Assembly: GCA_029204225.1 (NCBI GenBank)
Contig: CM055110.1
Coordinates: forward strand, 48,150,921-48,214,920
DNA length: 64,000 nucleotides
Origin: Diphasiastrum complanatum
Lineage: Eukaryota > Streptophyta > Lycopodiopsida > Lycopodiales > Lycopodiaceae
Direction: 5' to 3'
Part shown: positions 11,384 to 21,778 of the stretch, one piece after another
Layout: every line of letters begins with the position of its first letter
How positions within the stretch are numbered: position 1 is the stretch's first letter
Made by a program: the position numbers and the translations under genes
The notes under the pieces: generated by a model
What the model was told of the DNA's origin: nothing
Seen by the model: only the letters and a program-made list of their open reading frames with translations
Databases searched by the model: none

Positions 11384-11801
11384 GCCGTCGGTTGAGATTT
11401 AAGACTGATCGTCGGTTGAGATCTGATTGTATGGGCGTCGGTTGAGATCTAATACTGACCGTCGGTTGAGATCTGAGTGTAGCGCATCGGTTGAAATTTA
11501 ATTGAGGGCGTCGCTTCAGATTTAACAGTGGCCGTCGGTTGAGATCTAAGAGATAGGCATCGGTTGAGATCTAACGGAGGGTGTTGATTGAGATTTAATA
11601 GTGGCCGTCGGTTGAGATCTGAGAGATGGGCGTTGGTTGAGATCTAACGGAGGGCGTCGGTTGAGATTTAATGCTAACCGTCGGTTGAGATTTGATTGAG
11701 GGCCGTCGGTTGAGATTTAATGCCAACTGTCGGTTGAGATTTGATTGAGGGCCGTCGGTTGAGATTTAAGAGGATGGCATCAGTTGAGATTTGATTGTAG
11801 G
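11384..11801. repeat. minisatellite, about 17 copies of a 24-25 bp unit
   Basis: Tandem copies of a unit built on GTCGGTTGAGATTTAAT, starting near 11386, 11410, 11436, 11461, 11485, 11509, 11534, 11558, 11582, 11607, 11631, 11656, 11680, 11704, 11728, 11752 and 11778. The core GTCGGTTGAGAT is conserved; the remaining half alternates between variants (GATTGAGGGCC, AATGCCAACC). Seen directly. It probably arose within the leader of the adjoining gypsy element. Confidence 0.92.
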
Positions 11802-12597
11802 TAAGCTTGGAGTATTGTCGAACACAAGACATGACAAGAGATATTTACACAAAGGCACTAAGCTTGGATGCACACAAAATATTTTGTGGAATGCTAAGTT
11901 TAAATGTCAAGGTCTTTATGGATTTAGATTAAGGGAGAGAGTGTTGGATTATTATCTTCATAATCGATCTTTAATATACATCCATTCATCTATCTAGTTT
12001 TTGCAGTTTTACTCACATTTTTATATAGTCTGCAGCAATACATGGGAATGGCTAACAATCGGGTTTGACAATGGCAGAGATTATCAAAAGTGTTCAAAAT
12101 GTCGAATGTTAACAAAACATGCTTGTTTTGAAGCTAACGACATGCTCTAACCATTTTTAGCAAGTAACTACCGTGTAAACTGATTGGATAAGTGATAGCG
12201 CATTACGGCTAAGTGCCAATTACGATCTATGACCATATCACTATCTTTTACCATAATTTTGGATAAGCCTAAATGAAATTCCTAACTAGTATAAATATAA
12301 TTTTCTAAGTTTATGATCCTAATTCTAGTTATTCTTCCTTCCTCCTTTGAAGAGAGTTAAGGATCATAGATTATTGCTAGTAGTGCCTCACCGCTTATTA
12401 ACAGAGGCATCAAGCAGAGACGATCAGAGATTTAGAGTTAATATCGAGTTCATGGTTGCATCCACTATTGTCTTGTGCTCACGATTCATCTGATTTGTAC
12501 ATGTTACTTACTGAATCAATTATATAGTTTTATTGCATTCAGTATCATGTCAGAATGAATGAATACTTCTCTATTCTATTGCAATCAAATTATCTTC
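11802..12597. other. no gene seen; probably LTR-derived
   Basis: No recognisable coding motif. A minus-strand TATA-like ATTATATTTATACTAG lies near 12288-12303, which would fit a minus-oriented LTR extending to 12860. Confidence 0.3.
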
Positions 12598-12860
12598 TCT
12601 TACAGTTTTGTCTGAACTATCAAATACTTCGATACAAAAATATTCACACTCTATTATGTTTTTCTATGACATCAATCTCCATGAGTCTGATGATTTCAAA
12701 ATTAGAATCAAGTAGCATTGAACGTGGCAATTGTCAAATAGTTTTGTTCGAATTTGATAGACATAGTCATGCATTAGAATAAGGACCTTTCCATAGAGCT
12801 CGATAGTAGCATCTATCAAATGCACCTTTTCTCTATCAAGCCTTCTTTCTTTCTTCCAAC
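12598..12860 (-). repeat. LTR-like repeat, inverted partner of 27126-27385
   Basis: The reverse complement of this stretch is clearly similar to 27126-27385 over about 260 bp, with shared words such as ATAGAGCTCGATAGTAGCA and GTAGTCATGCATTAGAA (as read on the appropriate strand). Both copies share an outer end TGTTGGAAGAA, a typical LTR start. No TG...CA partner or target duplication was found, so it may be a solo or truncated LTR. Confidence 0.7.
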
Positions 12861-12873
12861 ATAAAAGAGACCT

Positions 12874-13560
12874 TTGGTGCCTCAAGACCAAGCAAGGTAT
12901 GAAAAAAGAGCCAAGAGGGCACTCCACATCATCAAGATGAATGCTACCAATGAACTTCTTAAGGAAGTCGGTAGGTGCACTTCTTTAAGTGAAGCATGGA
13001 ATGTGCTGAAGAAGGTGTACGAAAGTAAGTCCACATCTAGCATTCTAACCCTAAGGAGTCAGACCTTCCAAACTAGCCAAAAGTGCTTACACATTTATCT
13101 TAAGAGTCAAAGCCTTGAATGATGATCTTGCTTGCATTAATGAAGACTTGCAAGAGGTATTAGTGGTTGAAGAGCATAGATTACAAGCAAGAGGAGGAGG
13201 CACTTCTACTCATGGAGGAGAAGAGGCATTGCTCTCAAAAGAAAATTTCAAGGGAACAACTTGGATCAAAGTGAGACATCTTCTTTTGGTAGTAGGAAGA
13301 AGGATAAATCAAAGCTTATGTGTTTCTATTGTGGCATTGCATGTGATTATTTTGCGATGTATTCAAGCTTGTTGCCTAGTGAAGGTGATATTGATCCATG
13401 GTGGATTGTTTGTGGAGCAAGCTCTCATATCACAAGTTACAAATAGTATTTTTCCTCCTTGTTGACCTATGAAGGTGAGAAAAAGGTCATCTACATGACC
13501 AATGATGATGAATGTGTAAGGGAAATCTCCTCAAGATCATGCTTAGAAGACAAAAAACAT
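12874..13560 (+). pseudogene. copia gag-protease fossil, N-terminally truncated
   Basis: Begins inside Gag, abutting the LTR-like repeat, with RAKRALHIIKMNATNELLKEV, the block shared with the 16-22 kb element. It continues through LACINEDLQEVLVVEEHRLQ and the first half of a zinc knuckle (CFYCG near 13317). It then reads WWIVCGASSHIT near 13402, equivalent to the copia protease active site where D-S-G-A is expected; the aspartate is absent. Frame changes at about 13080-13115 and 13250 confirm it is dead. It shows that an autonomous relative of the 16-22 kb family encoded a protease after Gag. Confidence 0.75.
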
Positions 13561-13669
13561 GAGAACACACTGTGGAGGAAAACCACTCAACCAAGTAGAA
13601 GCAACCGATCAATCTCCAATAACTTCACTCCAAAGCCAAGGATTATGACGTAAGATTAGAGAGATAGAC

Positions 13670-13993
13670 TGGCAATGAATCACCAAAAACTACGATGTGG
13701 TAGGATGAGTTTCCACTAGCTTTATAGGCTCAAAGCCTCCTTGTGCATGTGCTCATGCAAGGCCTAAACTCCCCAATAGCTCTTTTCATTACTATTGATA
13801 CTCTACACATGCATCAACAATCCTAGATCCATGTGCTAACTCCACTTAGTGGGTCTGGGCCTCACAAGGTTATTAATTACATTATGGGCCTCATCTGGAA
13901 TAACGTGGTGTAACCAATAATCTCGAGTTTGGAGAACCATGTATCCAAGTATAGGATTATGTCGAATCCTATATGTAGGACGTGGACGTAACA
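13670..13993 (-). repeat. 3' LTR of the minus-strand gypsy
   Basis: The LTR begins (minus strand) with TGTTACGTCCACG at 13993, directly after a purine tract at 13994-14007 (GAAGGGGGGAAGAA as read on the minus strand), the polypurine tract. The far edge is not determined; the stretch down to about 13670 contains no gene. Confidence 0.65.
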
Positions 13994-14005
13994 TTCTTCC
14001 CCCCT

Positions 14006-16213
14006 TCAACTGCTCTTGTGCTCAAAAGCAAAGTTCTTCTTTATGCTTTCAACTCTTTTCCATGAATCATCATCCTTAGTCCGACCCTTCCACCGGATCA
14101 AGTACTCAACAATAGAATGATTTTTCAATTGCTTATCTCTGGTTCTGAGCACTTTCTTAGGTTCCAAAGGTACACTAAGCGATAAATCTTCCAAGTGGAA
14201 AAAATACTCATCAGATCCAACTGTATCACCTTCGTGTAAACTTAATTTTAATCGGCTCACATGAAATATTGGATGTGTAGTAGATTTGCCTTGAAGATTT
14301 AGTTTATAAGCTAAAGAACCAATTTTTCATACAATCCTAAATAGTCCACAAAGTTTAGTAGCTAGTTTATAATGTTTCCTAGTATATAACATCCTAGAAT
14401 ATTTCGGAATTCTAAGATATACCCAATGATCAACTTTAAAATCTTGGGAGATCTCTTAAGATTGACATAATACTTAGCTCTATTCTGAGTACTCCAAATA
14501 CTATCCTTAGCCACTTGCAACATTTCTTGCATGTCATGTAGGAAATCTGCAACCTTCTAGATCTTAACAGATTTCATCTCCACATTAACAAGAGACCTAG
14601 GTTAAAAATCGTATATAAGCATAAAAGGACTGTAGCCTATAGCAGAATGTTTTTTGTATGCAAACTCAATCAGAGGAATGTAATCTTTCCAATGAGATTT
14701 CCTAAGAGAAACATATGTCCATAACATATCTTCCATAGTCTGATTAGTCCTTTCTGTTTGTCCATTTGATTCAGGATGATCAGAAGAACTAAAACTAAGA
14801 GAATTTTCTAGTTTATGGAGCACTGCTAACCAGAACTGACATGTGAACTTAGAATCTCTATCACTAATGATGTCATATCAAGACAGTCCTCAAGTGCTCT
14901 ATATGTTAACCAAAGGTCTTATTGTAGATGAGAATATCATCTAGGAACACTACCACAAACTTTCCCAAATATGGATGAAACAAATCATTTATCATTTGTT
15001 GGAATGTTGCTGGAGCATTCATTAACCCAAAAGGCAACACTAAGAACTCATAATGGCCAAATCTAGTACGAAATCTAGTCTTTTGGACATCTTCCAATTT
15101 AATTCTTATTTGATGATACCCTGTCTTGAGATCTATCTTAGTGAAGTATTTAGCCCCACCTAAGCAATCTACAAGGTTCTGGATAACATATATTTATTCT
15201 TAATAGTCAATTTGTTCAACCCCTTATAATCCACACACATCCATCCTTCTTTGCTTTTAGAAGAATGAGAGCACCCCATGGTGACTTACTAAGTTGGATA
15301 TGTCTCATTCTCAGATAGTTTTCTATTTGATTTAAAATCTCTATCTCCTCCTTCTGAGAAACCCATAAGGATGTCTAGAGATAAATTGACTTCCTGAAAT
15401 TAACTTTATCATGTGGTCTATTTACCTAGACGGTGGTAAACCATGATGTAATTCTGATGAAAAAACATTCTTAAATTCACTTATGATCTGATTTTTCATT
15501 ACTTGTTCATGATCTAAACTTATAGAGTTAAAATTCTTAGAGAATTCACAACTATTTAGATGCACACTAGAAAAATCCATAATAGGAATAACAAATATTG
15601 AAAAAAATTCATATTGTGAATAATCAAATGCTTCAATTATATTAACTGTAGAAATTCCATTTGATGGATGTACATAAATTTCTGCCAAATAAAGTAACTA
15701 TCTTATCACCTTCTTTGAAAATCAATAGCCAAAGAAGGCACTTTACTAAATAACCATTTATAACCAAAAATGAATTCTATACGGGCTAGGTCCAAAACAT
15801 GTAGATTAACCAACTTCTTGATCTTTAATTGTGCATGTTAATCGAAACAGTTCATTAGGCAAGAAAGAAGCAGTACTAATAGAACATTCACACTCACAAT
15901 CAAATAGGTTAATTTCCAAAGTTTTACATTTATCTCCTAGGATTTCGATCATTTGTGTTGTAGGTTCCTTTCTTTCCGAACAAAATTTCATCATATCTCT
16001 AGGCTTGTTGCAAATGAAACACAGATTTGCCTTTCTAGCCTTCATTCGAGACATAGACTTTCTCATCTTTTTTTTCTTTGGCTGTTTTGATGCCAATTGA
16101 TCCAATTTATCAAAATATTTAGGAGCTCGGTCTGGACCCCTCTTCTTCCCCTTCTTGGTTTTCGAAATAGTTGGAATTTGTTGAAATTGCTTTCTGGATG
16201 CCACCATTGTGAA
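14006..16213 (-). pseudogene. chromodomain gypsy gag-pol with internal deletion
   Basis: Minus-strand order: a Gag C-terminal piece with zinc knuckle at 16207-15806 (CFICNKPRDMMKFC); the protease/RT-linker region at 15688-15422 (ending in LHHGLPPSR, the segment before RT); RT at about 15380-14906, with [21 protein letters not shown] and the catalytic FLDD at 14930-14945; the integrase core end at 14823-14602 (ESNGQTERTNQTMEDML); and an integrase C-terminal/chromodomain at 14260-14006 (YLIRWKGRTKDDDSW). Around 14880 the RT frame passes straight into integrase, so RNase H and the N-terminal integrase zinc finger are missing. Many stops. Its Gag N-terminal part lies at 21779-22250, because the 16219-21773 element inserted into it. 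Confidence 0.88.
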
Positions 16214-16295
16214 ATCATTGTGAAAATTGTCAACATTTCCTTGTCTAGTTTTAGGCCAAAATTGCTAAAAATGGCACATAGTTTAGGATCTGACT

Positions 16296-16311
16296 TTTCA
16301 CACGTGTGAAA
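16296..16311. promoter_or_regulatory. perfect palindrome with G-box in U3
   Basis: TTTCACACGTGTGAAA is a 16-bp perfect palindrome containing CACGTG, the plant G-box bound by bHLH/bZIP factors. The same motif is in the 3' LTR (21204-21219), and TTTCACACGTGTG is in the related LTR at 5476-5488. A role in element transcription is inferred. Confidence 0.55.
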
Positions 16312-16486
16312 CAGGTCTAGATATTTTTAGTAAGTGTATTTTTTCAGTATGAAGAAGTGTCAAACTTCAAGACCTTCGAAATGAGTCCATTTTCATGTAT
16401 TTTGGACATATATGCCAATTTTACCTATATAGGGCATATTTTAGGTAAGGAGGGTCTAGAGAGAGGAGAGAGAGTCATCTCTCTCA

Positions 16487-16497
16487 GCTATATATAG
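16487..16497 (+). promoter_or_regulatory. LTR TATA box
   Basis: GCTATATATAG lies about 270 bp into the LTR, in the position expected for the U3 promoter, with transcription probably starting roughly 30 bp downstream. A purine-rich GAGAGAGGAGAGAGAG run precedes it. Confidence 0.65.
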
Positions 16498-16865
16498 CAG
16501 GTAGGCCGTGGAGAAACAGGTTGGAGCAGATCCATTGTATTCATTTGCTTAATGAGAGATTTTTCTATTGGGTTCTCCTTCCATTGTTGGCATTGTGTAG
16601 TGATTGAGTTCAAGCTTTGTGTGTATGATCTTAGGTGCTTTCCAAAAGTGGTAGGCTGATGTATTATGGACTGTATAATGCTATTTTGGGCCGCACTTGA
16701 TGTTTATGGAAGTTTCCATTTGTGATAAATGCTTTTTGATCAAGTTCTTTGCATTCTAGGTAGCATAGAATGTGTTGCCAATTCCTAGCTTATGTAGTTT
16801 GGAGTGCAAGCATTCAAGCCAATGATCTTGGAGTTTAGATCCACTTAGGATCTGTATTTTTCACA

Positions 16866-16880
16866 TGGTATCAGAGCTGG
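16866..16880 (+). promoter_or_regulatory. tRNA-iMet primer binding site
   Basis: TGGTATCAGAGCTGG follows the 5' LTR without a gap. It matches the common plant copia primer site complementary to the 3' end of initiator methionine tRNA. Confidence 0.93.
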
Positions 16881-18038
16881 TTGGCTTATATTTACAGTAA
16901 GTATTCCATTTTTGGTGATATTTGGATGTTTGATCAAGTTCTAGCATGATTTTGCATTGCTTTGTTGATCAAATCTTACTAACCTTTGTTTTGTGAGTTG
17001 AACTTGTGGATCAAAAGCATATTTCAGGTCTATTGAAGATCAGAGGCTGAAAAGAAACTATTTTGGATCAGATCATAACACCTAATCATTTGTGATTGTG
17101 AGGCTTGTGCATATTCAATACTAACAATGTTCTTTTCAATCCTATTGTTGACAATCTCCATTCTTGGATGAACACTCTCCTTAAGTGGATGAAACTTCTC
17201 CTTAAGTGGATGACAAATGCTCTTTTGAGTGAGTTGTAATTCTCCTAAAGGCTGAGCAAAGCTCCCATTTGGATGAAAGATCCCCTTTTTTGGGTGAACA
17301 TATTGTAAGCTCCATTGTGAAGAGCATATTGTAAAGATTGTCATCAATTTTGGCATAATTTTTGGTGTACTTTGTTGAGCATGTAAGTAACTCTCCTTAT
17401 GTAATTTGATTGGAGCATTTGCTGGAAGGTGTTAACCATTATGCAAGTGTGTTTTCAGGTTCTTAACAGGTTGAGGAACATTCTCATGTGAAGTGATCTT
17501 AGATCTACATCTAAACACCAAGATTTGACAAGATAGTGAAGCTAGTCTTGTGATTCACTAAGTGTGCTCATTCATTCACCTCTAAATCTTGTATTTATCA
17601 CTTGCTGGAGTTTATAAACTTTTAGAAGTGTGGTTTACATGTGGTTTTACAGGTTGAATCAATATCTTAGTGTGTTGATCATATGTTGATCAAGTTTGTT
17701 CATTACTAGGTAATCTTGGCATCCTAGTTTTGGGTATTTTCTAAGAATGCAAGTAACTCTTCACACCATAACTTGATTTGGTCACTTGCTGGAAAGTTTG
17801 AGAGCTTAAGCAAGAGTGTGTTCAGGTTGGTTTGAGTTTGTAATCCATTCTTAGTGTGTGCAAAGTGTTGCATGTGTTTCAATCTTCCTTTCTATGCTTG
17901 AAAGCCAAATAGTTTCAAGATAGAGGTCATTTAGGGTTCTAAATCTTTTAAGATCTTCTCCTTCTTCATTTATTGAGAGAAAGGAGAGTGCTAGGTGCAT
18001 TAGAACAGAGCCTAAGGACACAAGAAGATTTTAGCATC
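16881..18038 (+). other. untranslated leader with repeated units
   Basis: No gene seen; only short upstream ATG frames. A phrase of the type AAGTAACTCT...CTTGCTGGAA...GTGT..TTCAGGTT recurs about every 185 bp (starts near 17385, 17572 and 17750), each ending in a CAGGTT word. A shorter repeat CTCCTTAAGTGGATGA occurs twice near 17170-17215. A role in packaging or splicing is possible but not shown. Confidence 0.55.
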
Positions 18039-21000
18039 ATGACATCCAATGGTGGAATCATGTTGGAAGCTAAAGAGAGGTTAAACTCTACAAACTATTC
18101 AACTTGGAAAGTGAGGATGGAGTCTTTACTAGAGTTGAATGAGCTAATGGATATAGTTGTGGGAATTGAAGAAAGACCTCTAATTCTTCAAGAGCAACTA
18201 AATTTTGATAGAAGGGCTAAAAGAGCCTTACATATCATAAAGATGAATGTTACCAATGAACTTCTTAAAGAAGTTGGTAAATGTACTTCTTCAAGTGAAG
18301 CATGGAATGCTTTGAAGAAGATCTATGAGTCCAAATCCACATCTAGGGTTCTCACCCTAAGAAGGCAAATCTTCCAAAGTTGTCAAAGAGAGGGAGAGAG
18401 TGCACATTCATTTGTCTTGAAGGTTAAATCCTTGAATGATGATCTAGCATGCATAGATGAAAGCATAAAGGATGGGGAACTAGTTCAAGTCATGTTGAAT
18501 GGTTTGCTTGATGAACATTCTAACCTTGTACAATGCTTTGCTATACAAAAGTCCTTGCCAAGTGTCAATGACTTGCAAGAGATCTTGGTGGCTGAAGAGC
18601 ATAGGTTGCAAGCCAAAGGTGGTGGTGCATCAACACAAGGTGGAGATGAAGAAGCTCTTTTCACAAAGGGCAAGTTCAAAGGCAAGTGGTCCAAGCAAGG
18701 TAGTTTGGAGCATGGAAAGCATTCTTCTTCTTTGCAAAGTAGGAAGCAAGATAAGTCCAAGTTCAAATGTTTTTATTGTGGAGTGAAAGGACATTTTGCA
18801 AATGAATGCCATAAGAAACAAAATGCTAGATCTAGGTTGAGATCTAATGTACTTCTTGGAGATGATAATTGTTGTGCTAACTTGGCAAGCTTTGGTGAAT
18901 CTATGGTCAATTTTTTGGATCCATTGGATCTTGAAGATGGACTAGTGCTACCTACTAGTCAAATGGAGTCATGTGGTGCTAAATTAGTATCATGTTTGAA
19001 CTCTTCTACTCATAGATTTTCAAGTCTTGGTGGCTCTTCAATGGAACTAGATGGCAAGTGCAAAAATGGAAAAGGTAAGGAAGGAGCTAACTTCATCAAT
19101 GGAGTTGATGAAGATTCTTCTTTGGAAGTGATTGTTGCTAATGACTTGTTTGTTCATATGGAAAAAGATGGAGATGCTAAGTGTCATTCTTTGCAAGAAG
19201 ATGGTTGTTCTTCTAATTCTTTTCATATTGATGTATGTAATCATGTGGGAAAAGATGATGGTGCTTTGAGCATGCTTGAAGGAAATGGTTCTTTTACATC
19301 TTTTTGTGATAAAGTCATTTGTGCAACAAGTGGTGTCACATTTCTTCATAAAAAGAGTAGATCAAAGGTTTCTATCATGAGACTTGGTGAGGGAGATCAC
19401 AAGTCAAAAGGAAGAGAAGTATGTGAAGTGTTCAAAGTAGGATGTACTTTGAATGATGTTTTTATGAACGATAGTGAGGAAGAATCATTATCATATGACT
19501 CATTACCTAAATCATTGAGTAGAAGTTCATGTTTGAAAAGAGAGAGTACTTCAATCACTCTTATGTTGAAGGTACTAAGGATTCTTTTCTTGGCTTCTAA
19601 TATTCAAGAGTCTTCTACTTCTTATGGTGCAACTATCAAGAGGGAGGTTTCTAACTTTTGTGGTGCTAGCATTAAGAGGGAGTCTTGTGAAGGAAAGGGC
19701 AATGGAAGAGTGGTTCTTGGGAAGATCCAAAGCATGGATCTAACATCTCTTCATCAACTCAAAGCATTCTATGATTGTGGTGGATTGTTCATTCATGGTC
19801 AAGATGGCAAAAGGTTGGTTGAAGAAGACTACATGGAGCAACTCAAGTGGCAACTTCTTCAAGGCAAGGGAGATATCATTGGTGAGCTTATTGAGGTTTG
19901 TTATGAACTCAAGAGGGCTGTTTTGATTAGGTTTGATACTCATCTTCACCTACTCTACTTCATGTTAAATGGAAATGTTGGAATCTATCTTTTGGTTTAT
20001 GATGGTGGCATTGTTTTCACTAACTATAGTGAAGGGTCAAATTTGAGCATTGATGAGATCTTGTGGGATCTTAATCATGTGTTTGAGAGGGAGTATCTTC
20101 AGAGTTTCAGATCTGAAGATGTTCACATATGCAAGATCTTTGATGTCTTATTGGAAGATCAAGAGGTTGATCTTGGATTGCTTCATCAACACCAAGAGAC
20201 AAGTGGCAATTCGAAGCTAGTGAAAAGCATCAAAGAAGAGACAAATGGTCAAGGCATTTTGGATATGTTTTTACAGGTTCTTGAAGGTTCAAGTAAGGTC
20301 TTTGGAGCTGCAAGGAAGTGTCTTCTTACTCTACCTCACTTGCCTAATCTCATGTATGAACATTGTTATGTCAATGTGTTGAAATTGTCAAATTTCAATA
20401 AAACTAGTTCCATAGTTTTGCATCCTTTGGATCTTGGAGATGGAATAGTTATCATTGCTGGTTTGTATGATCAAGTACATGAATTAATTCAGATCTTGAA
20501 AGGTATTGAAGTGGTCAATATGTTTTCTTTTGAACAAAGTTCAAGATCTAGTATTCTAGTGTTGGCAAATTGGCAACTTGTTGACATTGTAGGATCAAGC
20601 GTTGTGTGCAAATCTTGTGGAGGTACTTCAAGTATTTCAAGTTCAGGTTTTGGTCATTCAAATGGAGTAGGGAACACATCTTTTTGGCATTCATTCACTC
20701 AAAGGCTTTCATGGATTGAAGATCTACAAAGGCAAGGTGGTGATGGAAGTTCATTCATGGAGATACATGTTGCATTCACTATATGTATAGTGAAATGTGG
20801 AGGAGGCATGCAAACACTTGTTGATCACTTTCATTTACAACTTGTTTGCTGCTATTTTACAGAGAAACCAGAGATGGATACATGGAGGAATTCATTAATT
20901 GAGATTCTATGTTCTTTTACATGTACCATTTTTATGATTCTATGTAAAATTGATGTAAGAAATAGTGAAGCATCCTATATGGACACTATTATCTATATCA

Positions 21001-21113
21001 ATTATGTTGTGTCCTATTTTGTACATATTAGGATCCTTGAGAAGAGATCTATTCTGATGATGGAGATCATTCTTAAGTTGGAACAAAGTAGTGTTGTAAA
21101 ACTAGCAAGTTAA
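18039..21113 (+). CDS. Gag-only polyprotein of the non-autonomous copia element, 1024 aa
   Basis: The frame is open from 17973. I prefer the ATG at 18039 because related Gag proteins (4674, minus) begin just before the same MLEA block. Residues 1-225 (from 18039) are a copia UBN2-type Gag: NYSTWKVRM, RAKRALHIIKMNVTNELLKEV, LACIDESIKDGELVQ and LQEILVAEEHRLQ. A basic linker leads to a CX2CX4HX4C zinc knuckle at residues 244-257 (CFYCGVKGHFANEC). The remaining ~770 residues are Ser/Cys-rich and match no pol domain I recognise: no D-S-G protease site, no DDE integrase and no YVDD. A hydrophobic stretch lies near the C-terminus (SFTCTIFMILC). Gag should form the particle and package RNA; the tail is of unknown role. 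The frame is uninterrupted, unlike every neighbour. Confidence 0.9.
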   Translation: MTSNGGIMLEAKERLNSTNYSTWKVRMESLLELNELMDIVVGIEERPLILQEQLNFDRRAKRALHIIKMNVTNELLKEVGKCTSSSEAWNALKKIYESKSTSRVLTLRRQIFQSCQREGESAHSFVLKVKSLNDDLACIDESIKDGELVQVMLNGLLDEHSNLVQCFAIQKSLPSVNDLQEILVAEEHRLQAKGGGASTQGGDEEALFTKGKFKGKWSKQGSLEHGKHSSSLQSRKQDKSKFKCFYCGVKGHFANECHKKQNARSRLRSNVLLGDDNCCANLASFGESMVNFLDPLDLEDGLVLPTSQMESCGAKLVSCLNSSTHRFSSLGGSSMELDGKCKNGKGKEGANFINGVDEDSSLEVIVANDLFVHMEKDGDAKCHSLQEDGCSSNSFHIDVCNHVGKDDGALSMLEGNGSFTSFCDKVICATSGVTFLHKKSRSKVSIMRLGEGDHKSKGREVCEVFKVGCTLNDVFMNDSEEESLSYDSLPKSLSRSSCLKRESTSITLMLKVLRILFLASNIQESSTSYGATIKREVSNFCGASIKRESCEGKGNGRVVLGKIQSMDLTSLHQLKAFYDCGGLFIHGQDGKRLVEEDYMEQLKWQLLQGKGDIIGELIEVCYELKRAVLIRFDTHLHLLYFMLNGNVGIYLLVYDGGIVFTNYSEGSNLSIDEILWDLNHVFEREYLQSFRSEDVHICKIFDVLLEDQEVDLGLLHQHQETSGNSKLVKSIKEETNGQGILDMFLQVLEGSSKVFGAARKCLLTLPHLPNLMYEHCYVNVLKLSNFNKTSSIVLHPLDLGDGIVIIAGLYDQVHELIQILKGIEVVNMFSFEQSSRSSILVLANWQLVDIVGSSVVCKSCGGTSSISSSGFGHSNGVGNTSFWHSFTQRLSWIEDLQRQGGDGSSFMEIHVAFTICIVKCGGGMQTLVDHFHLQLVCCYFTEKPEMDTWRNSLIEILCSFTCTIFMILCKIDVRNSEASYMDTIIYINYVVSYFVHIRILEKRSILMMEIILKLEQSSVVKLAS

Positions 21114-21126
21114 GTTGAAGAGGGAG
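21114..21126 (+). promoter_or_regulatory. polypurine tract
   Basis: TTGAAGAGGGAG lies between the stop codon of the long ORF and the 3' LTR. This is the expected plus-strand primer position in copia elements. Confidence 0.88.
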
Positions 21127-21773
21127 TGTGAAAATTGTCAACATTTCCTTGTCTAGTTTTAGGCCAAAATTGCTAAAAATGGCACATAGTTTAGGATCTG
21201 ACTTTTCACACGTGTGAAACAGGTCTAGATATTTTTAGTAAGTGTATTTTTTCAGTATGAAGAAGTGTCAAACTTCAAGACCTTCGAAATGAGTCCATTT
21301 TCATGTATTTTGGACATATATGCCAATTTTACCTATATAGGGCATATTTTAGGTAAGGAGGGTCTAGAGAGAGGAGAGAGAGTCATCTCTCTCAGCTATA
21401 TATAGCAGGTAGGCCGTGGAGAAACAGGTTGGAGCAGATCCATTGTATTCATTTGCTTAATGAGAGATTTTTCTATTGGGTTCTCCTTCCATTGTTGGCA
21501 TTGTGTAGTGATTGAGTTCAAGCTTTGTGTGTATGATCTTAGGTGCTTTCCAAAAGTGGTAGGCTGATGTATTATGGACTGTATAATGCTATTTTGGGCC
21601 GCACTTGATGTTTATGGAAGTTTCCATTTGTGATAAATGCTTTTTGATCAAGTTCTTTGCATTCTAGGTAGCATAGAATGTGTTGCCAATTCCTAGCTTA
21701 TGTAGTTTGGAGTGCAAGCATTCAAGCCAATGATCTTGGAGTTTAGATCCACTTAGGATCTGTATTTTTCACA
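21127..21773 (+). repeat. 3' LTR of the non-autonomous element
   Basis: 647 bp, same boundaries and sequence as the 5' LTR by eye. It is followed by the second ATCAT target duplication at 21774-21778. Confidence 0.97.
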
Positions 21774-21778
21774 ATCAT

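Larger units (their letters stand above)
16219..16865 (+). repeat. 5' LTR of the non-autonomous element
   Basis: Runs from TGTGAAAATTG to TTTTTCACA (TG...CA ends, with an extended short inverted terminus TGTGAAA/TTTCACA). It reads identical to 21127-21773. The preceding five bases, ATCAT, are the target-site duplication. Confidence 0.97.
16219..21773 (+). mobile_element. young non-autonomous copia-type LTR element (TR-GAG-like)
   Basis: Complete element of 5555 bp. It has two 647-bp LTRs (16219-16865, 21127-21773), the 5-bp target duplication ATCAT on both sides (16214-16218, 21774-21778), a PBS at 16866, a PPT at about 21114-21126 and one long ORF. I compared the LTRs by eye and found no difference, implying a recent insertion. 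It lies in the gag of an older minus-strand gypsy, whose reading frame would be continuous if the element and one ATCAT were absent. There is no protease, integrase, RT or RNase H, so it must be mobilised by an autonomous copia. Elements with LTRs and only Gag are known in plants as TR-GAG; the very long ORF is unusual. Confidence 0.96.
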
